Shown here: piece by piece, positions 7,903 to 17,248 of the stretch
How the letters are laid out: every line of letters begins with the position of its first letter
Position numbering within the stretch: the stretch's first letter is position 1
Source of the DNA: Ruegeria arenilitoris
GTDB taxonomy: Bacteria > Pseudomonadota > Alphaproteobacteria > Rhodobacterales > Rhodobacteraceae
NCBI RefSeq assembly: GCF_013035425.1
Contig: NZ_WQHX01000010.1
Span: forward strand, 1 to 64,000
Reading direction: 5' to 3'
DNA length: 64,000 nucleotides
Notes under the pieces: model-generated
Told to the model about the DNA's origin: nothing
Databases searched by the model: none
What the model saw: only the letters and a program-made list of their open reading frames with translations
Translations under genes and position numbers: made by a program

Positions 7903-8539
7903 TTTCGTCAGCTCCAGTTTCATTCCGAAAGTACAGGAAAATGACACCTGCTATCATCAATACAACAAGCCCCTTCGATATTAACCGGATACCTAAGTCG
8001 CCATTCAAAAATGAGTAGATTATCCAAAGGGCGTCTCCAAGAAGGGAAATGGCTGCTAGGAAAAGCGTAATATAGCCAAACCATTTTCGAACAGCCGAGC
8101 GTCTTTTCCCGGGGTCGTTATCTGTAGCCCGAGTTATCTTTAGATTCAAAAAATAGAAGAGCGGACCAAATACGATCAGGGCGGCTACTGACCAACGCAT
8201 CCTTTGAACACGGTAGCCTACCAAATGCTCGTTAATGGCTTCCAGTGGGTCGGGAAACCAACGGTCAATCAAGTGAAATGATAGGCTAGCCAGGTGCCAG
8301 GCTGCCATAGCCAATGCTGTAAACATCAGGCCGTAAATGAAAGCCTCTTTTGCTGATACAGAAGGGCGCGGGCGTGGAATGGGTACCTCAAATTCGTCGT
8401 CTGCCCAAGCATTCAGCGCCTCGTCAACCTCATTTGTAGCCCAACCTGCCGTTTTTAAAGCTCCAGCAATTTGCTTGCGGTCTTTGCCTAAACGAAGCGA
8501 GTCTCGAACGAATTCTGCTAACTGGTCTGACTTCTTCAT
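7892..8539 (-). CDS. DUF5671 domain membrane protein
   Basis: 215 aa from ATG 8539, with GGTGA just upstream; two GTG codons precede it and could be used instead. The N-terminal 45 residues form a UBA-like helical repeat (QIAGALKTAGWATNEVDEALNAW), then a proline linker (PIPRPRP), then a membrane domain starting SAKEAFIYGLMFTALAMAAWHL, typical of DUF5671. Five hydrophobic segments follow. The downstream pseudopilin-like gene overlaps, which suggests co-translation. Function unknown. Confidence 0.8.
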   Translation of the reverse strand: MKKSDQLAEFVRDSLRLGKDRKQIAGALKTAGWATNEVDEALNAWADDEFEVPIPRPRPSVSAKEAFIYGLMFTALAMAAWHLASLSFHLIDRWFPDPLEAINEHLVGYRVQRMRWSVAALIVFGPLFYFLNLKITRATDNDPGKRRSAVRKWFGYITLFLAAISLLGDALWIIYSFLNGDLGIRLISKGLVVLMIAGVIFLYFRNETGADENAA

Positions 8540-8679
8540 TGTGTTCACCACACGCTTACTTGCGTGATGATTATTGCCTGTTTTTCAAGAAGTCGTTGAT
8601 TTGGATCAATAGTTGTGAACTGGCGAGTGCGCGCTTCGCAAGGCTGATCCGCGAACTTGTGAACAATGGACACCTTCGA

Positions 8680-9497
8680 GGTCTTGTCAGAATAACTTTG
8701 CTTGAGCGGGGCAGGGCGGTCACATAGCTTCTGGCAATGACCAAACCTGTCTCGTTCAAATACTTTAAAACCAGCCCTGAGATCATTCGCCTGGCGGTGA
8801 TGCTGTATATTCGGTTTCCGCTTTCACTTCGAAATGTCTAAGACCTGCTACACGAGCGAGGCATGGATGTAAGCCATGAAACTGTCCGTTATTGGTGGAA
8901 TAGGTTCGGCCCGGTGTTTGCTGCGGAGATCCGAAGAAAGCGGGTTCAGCAGCTTCGCGCATTCTCGAAATGGAAGTGGCACGTGGATGAGGTTTTCGTG
9001 AAGGTGAACGGCAAGAGACACTATCTTTGGCGCGCGGTCGATCACGAAGGTGAGGTGCTCGAAGCTGTCGTCACGAAACGACGAAACAAAGCTGCAGCAC
9101 TGAAATTCCTCAAGAAATTGATGAAGCGCCATGGTTGTGCGGAAGAGATCGTAACGGATCGTTTCGCTTCCTACAAGGCAGCGCTCAGAGAATTGGGTAC
9201 GCTCGAAAAACAACGAACTGGAAGGTGGCTTAACAACCGTGTCGAGAATTAGCACCTGCCATTCCGACGACGAGAACGCGCAATGCAACGTTTCCGGCGC
9301 ATGCGAAGTTTACAAAAATTCGCCGCCGTTCATTCCTCCGTCTATAACCATTTCAACCAGGAAAGATCACTCGCCAGCAGAGACACCTTCAAGCTGACAC
9401 GTACCGCTGCTCTTGCCGAGTGGCGCGAACTTGGCGCGGGATAAAGGACAGCGTCACTGGCCTAACAGAGACGAGTTCGAATTCGTCTGACAGCACC
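8680..9497 (+). mobile_element. IS6-family insertion sequence, copy 1 (both ends present, inactive)
   Basis: About 818 bp, the usual IS6-family size. The left end GGTCTTGTCAGAATAA (8680) and right end TTCGTCTGACAGCACC (to 9497) are imperfect inverted repeats sharing GGTnnTGTCAGA. The same end sequences occur in the copies at 30390 and 57718. The 8 bp on either side do not match, so no target duplication is left. This fits deletion or recombination after insertion. The right end cuts directly into a dhaK gene. Confidence 0.85.
8737..9444 (+). pseudogene. IS6-family DDE transposase, nonsense-mutated
   Basis: 235 codons from ATG 8737 to TAA 9442 with IS6/IS26-type sequence: FKYFKTSPEIIRLAVMLY, VSHETVRYWWNRFGP, and the catalytic residues in KWHVDEVF, IVTDRFASY and NNRVEN (D, D, E). 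In-frame stops at 8839 (TAA) and 9250 (TAG, right after the catalytic Glu) split it, so it cannot make full-length transposase. Confidence 0.9.
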
Positions 9498-9945
9498 CGC
9501 TGCGAGGTTGCGGCAGGTCAGGGAGGGCCACGTCATCGTCCACGACCACCATCTCGACCTGGTGGCCAAGCGAACGGGCGCGCTCTGCGGCCAGGCCGAA
9601 GTTCAGACGATCGCCGGTGTAGTTCTTGACTATTAGCAAACAGCCCGCGTCGCCGGTGACCGCGAGAATGCCCGCCAGCACGGCTTCGACCGAGGGCGAG
9701 GCGAAGACCTCGCCACACACCGCAGCGGTTAGCATTCCGGGGCCGACAAAACCGGCGTGGGCCGGTTCATGGCCTGAGCCACCGCCCGAGATCAGGGCCA
9801 CCTTGGAGCGATCCCAATCGGTGCGGTGAACGACCTTAATATGCGGATAACCATCGAGCCGCGCCAGGGCCCCACCCGAACATGCAAGCAGCCCATCGAT
9901 GGCTTCCTTTACCATGTCGTCCTTGGCGTTGACGAATTGTGCCAT
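9498..9945 (-). pseudogene. dhaK: dhaK 5' fragment, truncated by IS6 copy 1
   Basis: Starts at ATG 9945 behind GGGGGAG. 149 codons match the N-terminal nucleotide/substrate-binding region of dihydroxyacetone kinase DhaK (KVALISGGGSGHEPAHAGFVG, GVFASPS-like, NYTGDRLNFGLAAERAR, VVVDDDVALP). A complete DhaK is about 330-350 aa and carries the substrate-binding histidine in the missing part. The frame runs into the IS right end at 9497. No 3' remainder is found on the other side of the IS, so the rest was deleted. It differs clearly in sequence from the intact dhaK at 26913. Confidence 0.9.
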
Positions 9946-10028
9946 ACTGTACTCCCCCAAGCTGCCGATGTGCTGGCAGTGCGCAAACTGCCCACCTCTG
10001 ATAGGATGAATAGCGATTAAGTTCGAGT

Positions 10029-10050
10029 ACTTGAGGTACGCACCTCAAGT
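10029..10050. promoter_or_regulatory. Candidate operator, perfect inverted repeat
   Basis: ACTTGAGGT, 4-nt spacer (ACGC), ACCTCAAGT. It lies in the divergent gap between the truncated dhaK (minus) and the aldo-keto reductase remnant (plus). The core TTGAGGTACGCACCTCAA matches 15 of 18 positions of the reverse complement of the site at 13741-13758 and shares half-sites with 26323-26348. Probably a binding site for the LacI-family regulator encoded at 25278-26300 (inference). Confidence 0.6.
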
Positions 10051-10202
10051 CCAGATGTTTATGGCTGCCCAGTGCCGAGCGGACGCTTGCATAATGTCCA
10101 AAGCCCCGCATACTGCGGGATTAACGGAATGTTCGACGTATTGCAGTCCGATACCAGCCAATGCATCGCAAGGGATCGGTCACTCGGGCAGGGAGGCCAA
10201 CT

Positions 10203-11225
10203 TTGAAAACGCGCCATTTCGATCGCATTGGCGACTGCGGTGTCACTTTGACGGAGATTGGCTTTGGAACAGCACCCATGGCCAATCTCTATCGGCCCGT
10301 CGACGTACAGGACGCCCGGAGCATCTTGGAATTGGCCGGGGAGAAAGGTTTTCGCTATTTCGACATTGCGCCGCTTTACTGTCTGAGTCTGACGGAGAAC
10401 CGCTTGAAAGGCTTTTTCCGCGGCAAGCCGCGCGATGTAATAGTCGTCTCGACCAAGGTGGGGCAACTTCTGGACGAGTGCGGCGTGGAAGACCGGGCCG
10501 GAATCCGAAAGTGGTTCGACGGACCCTGCCGCCGCGAGTTCTACGTCTACAGTTATGACGGTGTGATGCGTTCGGTTGAGACCTCGCTTGAGCGGATGGG
10601 GCTGGATCGGATTGCCATTCTCTATGGCCACGATATCGACACCTATACCGACGGATTGCAGGATTCCATGGAACAACACCTTCGCGCCGTTCTTGGTGGC
10701 GGCCACAAGGCTCTCGTGGAGTTGAGAGAGCAGTGGGTCACTGCCGGGTTTGAGGCACGGACTGAAGGAATGGTGACCTGCCGAATGGCTGGTCGATCAT
10801 GGCGACCGGGACATCATCCTTCTTGCCGGGCGTTACACCCTGCTCGAGCAAGAGGCGTTGACGCCCTTCCTTCCCAAATGTGTAGAACGCGGCGTCGGGA
10901 TTGTCATCAGCCGCCCCTTCAACTCGGGCATTTGGCGACCGGTCCGCGCGAAGGGGGCGCATTACAATCACGATCCCGAGCCGGCCTAGATCCTCGACCC
11001 GGTGCACTGGATCGACCCGGTGTGTCAGCACCATGGTGTGCGCCTCGTCAACGTTGCGTTTCAGTTTCCGGCGTGCCACCCGCCGTTTTTTCGGAGATCC
11101 CGGGCAGGAAGGCACTGACCAAGATGACCTCGAACCTTGAACCCGCCAACGCAGTCATGCCGACCGCACTTTGGGCCGACCTGATGTCGGACGGCCTATT
11201 GCTGACAAATGCGCCAACCCCGTGA
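10203..11225 (+). pseudogene. Aldo/keto reductase (sugar dehydrogenase type), frameshifted
   Basis: TTG 10203 behind GGGAGG. The N-terminal half reads as an aldo/keto reductase of the D-threo-aldose/L-fucose dehydrogenase type (LTEIGFGTAPMANLYRPV, FRYFDIAPLY, VVVSTKVG-like, SVETSLERMGLDRIAIL). Near 10770 the frame is lost. The continuation (EWLVDHGDRDIILLAGRYTLLEQEAL) is in the next frame and hits TAG at 10987. The true C-terminus (LWADLMSDGLL) is back in the first frame up to 11225. At least two frameshifts plus one stop make it a pseudogene. Confidence 0.85.
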
Positions 11226-11233
11226 GACCTGCC

Positions 11234-12076
11234 ATGCCCCTTGTCGATGCACACCAACACTACTGGAACCCCGCGCGAGGGGATTACAGTTGGATGCCGC
11301 CGGATCACCCGATCCTGACCCGGGTCTACGGCCCCGGGGATTTGCAGCATTCTCGCGAAGCGGTCGGTATTGACCACACCGTGCTCGTCCAGGCCGCAGA
11401 AAGCATCGAGGAGACCGAGTACATGCTCGGGATCGCCGACGCGACGCCCAGTGTCGCCGGTGTCGTGGGTTGGATAGATTTCGAGAACAAGGACCACCGG
11501 GCGCAGCTTGAGCGGCTTGCACGACACCCCAAGTTCAAGGGCGTGCGGCCGATGATCCAGGACATACCCAATGTCGACTGGATGCTTCGGGACGATGTGC
11601 AATGGGCCTATGATGCGGTGACTGATCTGGACCTTGCCTTCGATGCTTTGGGCTTTCCGCATCACCTCGACAATTTCCTGACGGTCTTTTCCCGCTATCC
11701 CAAGATGCGGGTGGTCGTGGACCATTGCATGAAGCCCCAGATCGGCGCGCACACCGAGGCGCGCTTTGCGCATTGGGCTGAGCGGATGACGCGCATCGCT
11801 GTGGAAACCGGCGCGTTCTGCAAGCTCTCAGGGATCATTACGGAGGCCAGCGAAGACTGGTCGGTGGATACCTTGCGCCCTTATACAGACCACGTTTTAC
11901 AAGCCTTTGGGCTCAATCGCGTCATGTGGGGGTCTGACTGGCCAGTCTGTAGGTTGCGCGGTGAATACGATGCGTGGCACACTGCGGCACAGGCCCTCAC
12001 CGCGCATTTGTCCGTGGCGGATAAAGCGAAGGTGTTCGGTGAAACCGCCGTCGCATTCTATCGCCTGGACATCTGA
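11234..12076 (+). CDS. Amidohydrolase-family sugar lactonase (COG3618, L-fucono/rhamnono-lactonase type)
   Basis: 280 aa from ATG 11234. The N-terminal DAHQHYWNP (HxH metal site), a mid VVDHCMKP, and the C-terminal WGSDWPVC block are diagnostic of COG3618 amidohydrolases that open sugar 1,5- or 1,4-lactones to aldonic acids. It follows the dead sugar dehydrogenase by 8 nt. A dehydrogenase-lactonase pair is the start of a non-phosphorylative aldose oxidation route. The dehydrogenase step must now come from elsewhere, or the gene is idle. Confidence 0.85.
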   Translation: MPLVDAHQHYWNPARGDYSWMPPDHPILTRVYGPGDLQHSREAVGIDHTVLVQAAESIEETEYMLGIADATPSVAGVVGWIDFENKDHRAQLERLARHPKFKGVRPMIQDIPNVDWMLRDDVQWAYDAVTDLDLAFDALGFPHHLDNFLTVFSRYPKMRVVVDHCMKPQIGAHTEARFAHWAERMTRIAVETGAFCKLSGIITEASEDWSVDTLRPYTDHVLQAFGLNRVMWGSDWPVCRLRGEYDAWHTAAQALTAHLSVADKAKVFGETAVAFYRLDI

Positions 12077-12089
12077 GACCGAGGTCCGA

Positions 12090-12830
12090 TCAATAGGTTG
12101 CCCGTCCCCCTGACAGATCGAAAACACCTGATGTCGTGAATGAGTTCTCTTTCGAGCAGAGCCAGACAATCATTGCAGCGGCTTCATCGACTTCGAGAAA
12201 GCGCCCACGGGGGATCTTCGAGAGCATGTAGTCGATGTGTTCCTGTTTCATCTGATCGAAGATGCGGGTGCGGGCGGCGGCGGGTGTGACACAGTTCACG
12301 GCAATGTCCATGTCGGCCAGCTCTTTTCCCAGCGATTTGGTAAAGCCGATCACGGCAGCCTTCGACGCAGAGTAAGCGCTGGCGTTGGGATTGCCTTCCT
12401 TGCCGGCCACCGACGCGATATTCACGATCCTTCCATAGTTTTGCGCGCGCATTGTTGGAACCACGGCCTTGTTAACATGGAAAGTGCCCAACATGTTGAT
12501 CCGCATTATGTCGGCGAAAACGTCGACAGGGTAGTTCTCGACAGTTGCGTTCGGTCCGGCGACGCCCGCAGAATTGACAACAACATCGATTCGCCCTGTT
12601 GCCTCCAACGTCCTCGCGCAGGCCGCGCCAACACTGTCCCAATCGCTGATGTCCACCTTGATGGCTAGAGTGTCGCCGCTAAGTTCCCTGGCTTTTTCCT
12701 CTGCCAGCGCAATATCCGTGTCCCATATCACGAGGCGTGCGCCACGGCTCCGCAACTCGGTTGCGACTGCCCCTCCGATTCCCTGAGCACCGCCAGTAAC
12801 GATTGCCGTATGTCCATCGAAGTTACTCAT
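12090..12830 (-). CDS. SDR-family NAD(P)-dependent dehydrogenase
   Basis: 246 aa from ATG 12830. Classical short-chain dehydrogenase: cofactor motif TGGAQGIG (14-21), D-x-D acidic residues after beta-2 (WDTD, favouring NAD), NSAG, catalytic S in NIASVAG, YSASK, and the C-terminal SGVFDLSGGRATY. It overlaps the upstream epimerase gene by the 4-nt ATGA junction, so both are one transcript. Its job is probably oxidation of a sugar, sugar acid or polyol in the island's pathway. Confidence 0.85.
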   Translation of the reverse strand: MSNFDGHTAIVTGGAQGIGGAVATELRSRGARLVIWDTDIALAEEKARELSGDTLAIKVDISDWDSVGAACARTLEATGRIDVVVNSAGVAGPNATVENYPVDVFADIMRINMLGTFHVNKAVVPTMRAQNYGRIVNIASVAGKEGNPNASAYSASKAAVIGFTKSLGKELADMDIAVNCVTPAAARTRIFDQMKQEHIDYMLSKIPRGRFLEVDEAAAMIVWLCSKENSFTTSGVFDLSGGRATY

Positions 12831-13675
12831 GCCGCGTCCCATCCGTTTCGAATGCAATCATATCCGTCGCGATAATAGGCTTCTGGCGATTCCGCAAAAT
12901 CCCGCCAGACCCGTGTGGCTGCGGCCAACTCGGGCAGTCCCCGTCCAAAGGCCTCAATCGTAAGCCAGCGGTCATAGCCACTGGCTTTGATGGCCTTGAA
13001 TGTCTCAGCCCAAGGAACATGGCCGCGCCCCGGCACGCCGCGATCATTTTCGGAGATGTGGATATGCACAACGTCCCCGGCATTGCGGGCGAAGGCATCC
13101 ACCGGGTCCTGCTCCTCAAGGTTTGCGTGGAACGTGTCGTACATTGTCTTGATGGCCGGATGATTGAGGCTGCGTGTGTAGGCGCAAAGATCACCCATCG
13201 TGTTGGCGAAGTAGGTTTCAAACCGGTTCACCGCTTCAAGAGCGATCACTTGCCCATTGGCTGCCGCGTGATCACCGACAATACGGTGTACTTCCCGTGC
13301 GCGCTCGAATTCCGCTTCGCTGGGGCCTTCACCAGAGAAGTGTCCGAGTGTCTGGTGCAAGGGACCTCCGATACCTTCCGCCCCAAGAGCCGCTGCGCAA
13401 TCGACCAGCCATTTCAGATAATCCTCGCCGCGTTTGCGGTCGGCCGCATCCTCGCTGAGGATATTCATGTCCGGCGTGGGAATGACCGAGATTGCAGTCC
13501 GGCCGAGGTCCAGGGCATCCAGCATCGCGCCGGTTCTGGCATAATCATCCGGCGTCCCGGCAAAGATCGGAACCTCGACACCGTCGTAGCCAGTCGCCTT
13601 TATATCCTCCAGGAGACTCTTGTGTTCTTCCCCCAGGGAGGTCGTCCAAAGGAGCATGCAGAATCCGATTTTCAT
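12827..13675 (-). CDS. Ketose 3-epimerase-like TIM-barrel protein (DTE/DPE type)
   Basis: 282 aa from ATG 13675 (GGGGGA site). The metal-binding and catalytic blocks LEAVNRFETYFANT, MYDTFHANLEE and HIHISENDRGVPGRGHVPW, plus the late IEAFG glutamate, match D-tagatose/D-psicose 3-epimerases and L-ribulose 3-epimerases (two catalytic Glu, Mn/Co bound by Glu, Asp, His, Glu). It predicts C3 epimerisation of a ketose. First gene of a leftward pair with the SDR, divergent from 13828. Confidence 0.85.
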   Translation of the reverse strand: MKIGFCMLLWTTSLGEEHKSLLEDIKATGYDGVEVPIFAGTPDDYARTGAMLDALDLGRTAISVIPTPDMNILSEDAADRKRGEDYLKWLVDCAAALGAEGIGGPLHQTLGHFSGEGPSEAEFERAREVHRIVGDHAAANGQVIALEAVNRFETYFANTMGDLCAYTRSLNHPAIKTMYDTFHANLEEQDPVDAFARNAGDVVHIHISENDRGVPGRGHVPWAETFKAIKASGYDRWLTIEAFGRGLPELAAATRVWRDFAESPEAYYRDGYDCIRNGWDAA

Positions 13676-13740
13676 AAGAGTGTCCCCCGTTGCCGATGGA
13701 GAGCAGCATAGACCTCGATTGAACATCGTGAAAGTAAGAT

Positions 13741-13758
13741 CTGAGGGGCGTACGTCAA
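13741..13758. promoter_or_regulatory. Candidate operator in divergent promoter region
   Basis: CTGAGGGGCGTACGTCAA lies between the leftward epimerase (start 13675) and the rightward isomerase (start 13828). Its reverse complement matches the palindrome at 10031-10048 at 15 of 18 positions. It shares the half-site GTACGTCAA with 26340-26348. It probably belongs to the island's LacI regulon (inference). Confidence 0.55.
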
Positions 13759-13827
13759 AAAAAGATTGCTTTTGCAGCCTCAACCCGAAAGCATGACGTT
13801 AAAATAATGCAACAGCGGGAGGATGCA

Positions 13828-14868
13828 ATGGACGGGAACGCTTTCCCAAAACTACACAATGCGATGTGGCCGGGGCTTGTCGGCAAGGGCGAAGAAGAGC
13901 CTCCGATTGCGCTCGACAAGATGCTGGATATGACTGCGGCTGCCGAGGTTGACGGCATCAAATTTGATGGCGTGGATCTGTTTTTGGCTGACCCGCATAC
14001 ATCGATCGATGTCGACGATGACGGGATCAAGGCGCTGGCTGACAATGTGGGCGGTCGCGGGCTCTCGATCGGGTCCGCGGTCGCGCCGGTCTGGCCGCCC
14101 GTTGGCGGCGGCTCTGCTATGGACGAGGGTGAGGGGCGCACCGCATTTCTGGCAGCCGTCGAGAAAGCCTGCAAGATCATGGGGCGGCTCCGCGACCTAG
14201 GTGTGCGGCAAGGCGGTGTTGTGCGTATCGACACGGCGACCGGTGTCAGCGAATGGGCCGAGGACCCGGCGGGCAATACCGCCAAGATGGCAGAGACGTT
14301 CCGCCAGGCCTGCGACATTGCCGCAGATCACGGCGAACGGCTGGCCGCCGAAGGCGAGATTTGCTGGGGTGGTATGCATTCCTGGAAGCACATGGTGGAG
14401 TTGTTCGAAGCAGTGGATCGACCGGAAGTTCTAGGCTTCCAAGCGGATCTGGCCCACACCATGCTTTACGCTATGGGATACAACGCGCCTGAGCACGCAC
14501 TGATTTCCGCCGACCAACTTGACGACCAAGCGGCCCTTGACGATGCGCTCGGTACAATAACCGACGCGCTTCGCCCTTGGACCATCGATTTCCACGTCGC
14601 GCAAAATGACGGCACGGTTCATGGAAGCGGCAGCCACGACAAGACCGGCCGGCATTGCATGGCAACCGATCCGAACGGGAAGCTCGATGTGGTCAAGCAT
14701 TCCGGCTTCTGGCTAAACAATGCGGACGGAACGCCCACGAAAGCGATGCGGCATATCTGCTGGGACGGCTGCATGTTCCCCAACGCAGTGCTGGAGGATC
14801 AGCAGACCTGGAACGATATCCTCGCCACCATGATCAAGGTGCGAGACGCCCATGGGTGGAGTGAATGA
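13828..14868 (+). CDS. TIM-barrel sugar isomerase/epimerase-like protein
   Basis: 346 aa from ATG 13828, with GGGAGG 5 nt upstream (an earlier ATG at 13807 lacks one). It has AP-endonuclease-2/xylose-isomerase-like TIM features: [11 protein letters not shown] at strand 2, the acidic [14 protein letters not shown] block, [11 protein letters not shown], and a late IDFHVAQND with H and D that could bind metal. The substrate is not evident. One nucleotide separates it from the oxidoreductase at 14870, so the two form an operon. Confidence 0.75.
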   Translation: MDGNAFPKLHNAMWPGLVGKGEEEPPIALDKMLDMTAAAEVDGIKFDGVDLFLADPHTSIDVDDDGIKALADNVGGRGLSIGSAVAPVWPPVGGGSAMDEGEGRTAFLAAVEKACKIMGRLRDLGVRQGGVVRIDTATGVSEWAEDPAGNTAKMAETFRQACDIAADHGERLAAEGEICWGGMHSWKHMVELFEAVDRPEVLGFQADLAHTMLYAMGYNAPEHALISADQLDDQAALDDALGTITDALRPWTIDFHVAQNDGTVHGSGSHDKTGRHCMATDPNGKLDVVKHSGFWLNNADGTPTKAMRHICWDGCMFPNAVLEDQQTWNDILATMIKVRDAHGWSE

Positions 14869-14869
14869 G

Positions 14870-16003
14870 ATGAGCAAGAAAAAGCTAAGGGTTGGCATGG
14901 TCGGCTATGGGTTCATGGGGCGCACGCATTCGAACGCGTTCACTCAAGCGCCTCGATTCTTCGATCTCGGCTATGAGCCGGAACTTACGGCGGTCTGCGC
15001 GCGCAACAAGGAACGGGCTCAGGCGTTTGCGGATCAGTGGGGTTACGGCAGTGTCGAGACCGATTGGCAGGCGCTGGTGGCGCGAGACGACATCGACCTG
15101 ATCGATATCGCCGCGCCAAACGACATGCATCACGACATCGCCATCGCTGCGGCTGAAGCGGGCAAGATGGTGATGTGTGAGAAACCGCTTGGGCGGACTG
15201 CTGTGGAGTCGGTCGAGATGGTGGCGGCGGTGGAAAAGGCAGGTGTGCCCAATATGGTCTGGTACAATTACCGGCGCATTCCGGCGGTAACTCACGCCAA
15301 GAACCTGATTGAATCCGGCAAACTGGGGCGGATCTTCCACTACCGAGCGCAGTTCCTTCAGGACTGGACGATTGCAGACGACTTGCCGCAAGGCGGCGAA
15401 GCGCTCTGGCGTCTGGACAAGGCGGTGGCGGGATCGGGGGTCACTGGCGATCTGCTGGCGCATTGCATCGATACTGCGATGTGGCTGAACGGCAGTATCG
15501 AAAAGGTTACTGCCATGACAGAGACTTTCATCAAAGAGCGGCGGCACAACCTCACCGGCAAGATTGAGGCGGTCGGCATCGACGACGCAAGTGCCTTCAT
15601 GGCCCGGTTCGGCAATGGTTCGATGGCGCTCTTCGAGGCGACTCGCTATGCGCGGGGTCACAAGGCCCTTTATACGCTCGAGATCAATGGTGAGAACGGC
15701 TCGATCATCTGGGACCTGCATGATCTTCACCGGCTCCAGTATTTCGATCATAGCGACGAAGGCACGGAACGCGGTTGGCGCTCTATACATGTCACGGACG
15801 GCGACCACCCCTATATGGGCAATTGGTGGGTGCCAGGGCTTTCAATTGGTTATGCAGAGAGCTTTGTGCATCAGGTGGCGGACTTCATCGCCGGTCTCGA
15901 CGGCACTCCAGCAGCGCCGACATTTGCCGATGCACACAAAACCGATCTGGTGACGGATGCGGTTCTGAAGTCGGCAGAAACGGGGCAGTGGGAAGCGCCG
16001 TAG
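14870..16003 (+). CDS. Gfo/Idh/MocA-family oxidoreductase
   Basis: 377 aa from ATG 14870 (GGAG site), 1 nt after the isomerase stop. N-terminal Rossmann motif [13 protein letters not shown], then the family signature CEKPLG (EKP lysine) at about residue 99, and the C-terminal domain with [19 protein letters not shown], whose Asp and His are the usual catalytic pair. It predicts NAD(P)-dependent oxidation or reduction of a cyclic or open-chain sugar. It probably works on the product or substrate of the preceding isomerase. Confidence 0.9.
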   Translation: MSKKKLRVGMVGYGFMGRTHSNAFTQAPRFFDLGYEPELTAVCARNKERAQAFADQWGYGSVETDWQALVARDDIDLIDIAAPNDMHHDIAIAAAEAGKMVMCEKPLGRTAVESVEMVAAVEKAGVPNMVWYNYRRIPAVTHAKNLIESGKLGRIFHYRAQFLQDWTIADDLPQGGEALWRLDKAVAGSGVTGDLLAHCIDTAMWLNGSIEKVTAMTETFIKERRHNLTGKIEAVGIDDASAFMARFGNGSMALFEATRYARGHKALYTLEINGENGSIIWDLHDLHRLQYFDHSDEGTERGWRSIHVTDGDHPYMGNWWVPGLSIGYAESFVHQVADFIAGLDGTPAAPTFADAHKTDLVTDAVLKSAETGQWEAP

Positions 16004-16019
16004 CTTGGGCCAGAATTGG

Positions 16020-16418
16020 CTAGCGAAGGTCCTTCCAGGGCGCTTCGCTGGCCACGTCGACCAACTCGTATCCCTGATCGCCGACGCAGGGCCCGAGAAT
16101 GGCAAGAAGCTTGGCGTCGTTGTAACCGACGTTGAAACTGGCATGGACGACGCCGGCGCCGATGAAAACGCTGTCACCGGGGCCGAGAATCCGCATTTCC
16201 TGATCTAGCCATTGTTCGACCTTGCCCGAGATGCAGTAAATGACCTCTTCCTGATCGGGGTGTTTGTGGAAGTCGTGCCCATTGCCGGGCGTGATGTTCA
16301 CTTCGATCACGGTGAGCTGCCCGGCACCCGTGGAGGGCGGGTGCGACATCCACCGGAGCTTGCCCCAGTCGAGCTCTTCGGGTGGGGTGTCGGCAGACAT
16401 CATGAAAGTTCCTGTCAT
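16020..16418 (-). CDS. Cupin-domain protein
   Basis: 132 aa from ATG 16418 by the ATGA overlap with the upstream gene; a second Met five codons later is possible. Single cupin fold: the [21 protein letters not shown] motif carries the H-x-H-x(n)-E metal ligands of cupin motif 1, and [10 protein letters not shown] carries the histidine of motif 2. Small cupins in sugar operons often act as sugar or sugar-phosphate isomerases or as ligand binders. It is the last gene of the long leftward transporter operon and converges on 16003 with a 16-nt gap. Confidence 0.85.
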   Translation of the reverse strand: MTGTFMMSADTPPEELDWGKLRWMSHPPSTGAGQLTVIEVNITPGNGHDFHKHPDQEEVIYCISGKVEQWLDQEMRILGPGDSVFIGAGVVHASFNVGYNDAKLLAILGPCVGDQGYELVDVASEAPWKDLR

Positions 16419-17248
16419 TTCTTCTCTCCGATTTCGGTGAAGGCGCGCGTTTGTGCGACCAGAGCGGTTTCCGAGGGCAGACGCTCCATCGAGCTGGCAC
16501 CGTAGAAGCCCTGACAGTCCTTCGCTTTCTCCAGCACATAACTGGCGTCGCCCGGCATCGCGATCGGGCCACCGTGGCAAAGAACGATGACGTCCGGGCT
16601 GGCGTCGCGCGCCGCTTCGGCCATCGCGTCGATTTCCCTCACACATTGATCGAGGTTGAGCGCGGTCTCGGCTCCGATATCACCGCCAGTGGTGAGGCCC
16701 ATATGCGCGACGACAATGTCAGCTCCGGCGGCGGCCATCGCGTGCGCCTCGTTCGGGGTGAATGCGTAGGGCGTTGTCAAAAGGTCTTTTTCCCGCGCGG
16801 CGCCGACCAGATCGATTTCCAGGCCGTACCCCATACCGGTTTCTTCGAGATTGGTGCGGAAGGTGCCGTCGATCAGCCCGACGGTGGGGAAGTTCTGGAT
16901 GCCAGAGAACCCGAGCGCGATCAGATCGTCGAGGAACTTGTCCCGGATCATGAATGGGTCAGTGCCATTGACGCCCGCCAGAACCGGTGTGTTCCTTACG
17001 ACTGGCAGAACCTCCTTCGCCATGTCCACCACAATATCGTTCGCGTTGCCGAAAGCGAGCAGGCCGGCCAGCGACCCGCGCCCGGCCATCCTGTAGCGTC
17101 CGGAGTTGTAGATCACGATCAAGTCGATACCGCCCGCTTCCTCGCATCGTGCGGAAAGGCCCGTACCGGCTCCACCGCCGATGATCGGGCGACCCTCGGC
17201 GATCTTGGAGCGAAGGCGCGAGAGGATTTCGGAGCGGGGAATAGGCAT
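16415..17248 (-). CDS. TIM-barrel protein of the PEP hydrolase-like / Tm-1 C-terminal family
   Basis: 277 aa. The sequence ([78 protein letters not shown]) is that of the IGPS-like TIM-barrel family annotated as phosphoenolpyruvate hydrolase-like. It is homologous to the C-terminal part of plant Tm-1. It starts on the last base of the upstream UPF0261 gene (TGATG) and ends in an ATGA overlap with the cupin gene. Its reaction is not established. The position after a sugar kinase suggests a phosphorylated substrate. Confidence 0.8.
   Translation of the reverse strand: MPIPRSEILSRLRSKIAEGRPIIGGGAGTGLSARCEEAGGIDLIVIYNSGRYRMAGRGSLAGLLAFGNANDIVVDMAKEVLPVVRNTPVLAGVNGTDPFMIRDKFLDDLIALGFSGIQNFPTVGLIDGTFRTNLEETGMGYGLEIDLVGAAREKDLLTTPYAFTPNEAHAMAAAGADIVVAHMGLTTGGDIGAETALNLDQCVREIDAMAEAARDASPDVIVLCHGGPIAMPGDASYVLEKAKDCQGFYGASSMERLPSETALVAQTRAFTEIGEKK

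Noticed and set aside
8672..9505. 8-bp target duplication around IS6 copy 1
   Set aside because: The flanking octamers (ACCTTCGA and CGCTGCGA) do not match, so no target duplication can be claimed.
10161..11225. Reading 10161-11225 as one intact 354-aa gene
   Set aside because: The middle third is out of frame relative to the aldo/keto reductase homology, so the open frame is accidental and the gene is a pseudogene.
14885..15808. 307-codon minus-strand frame opposite the Gfo/Idh/MocA gene
   Set aside because: Antisense shadow of a strongly supported oxidoreductase; composition and motifs are not those of a protein family.
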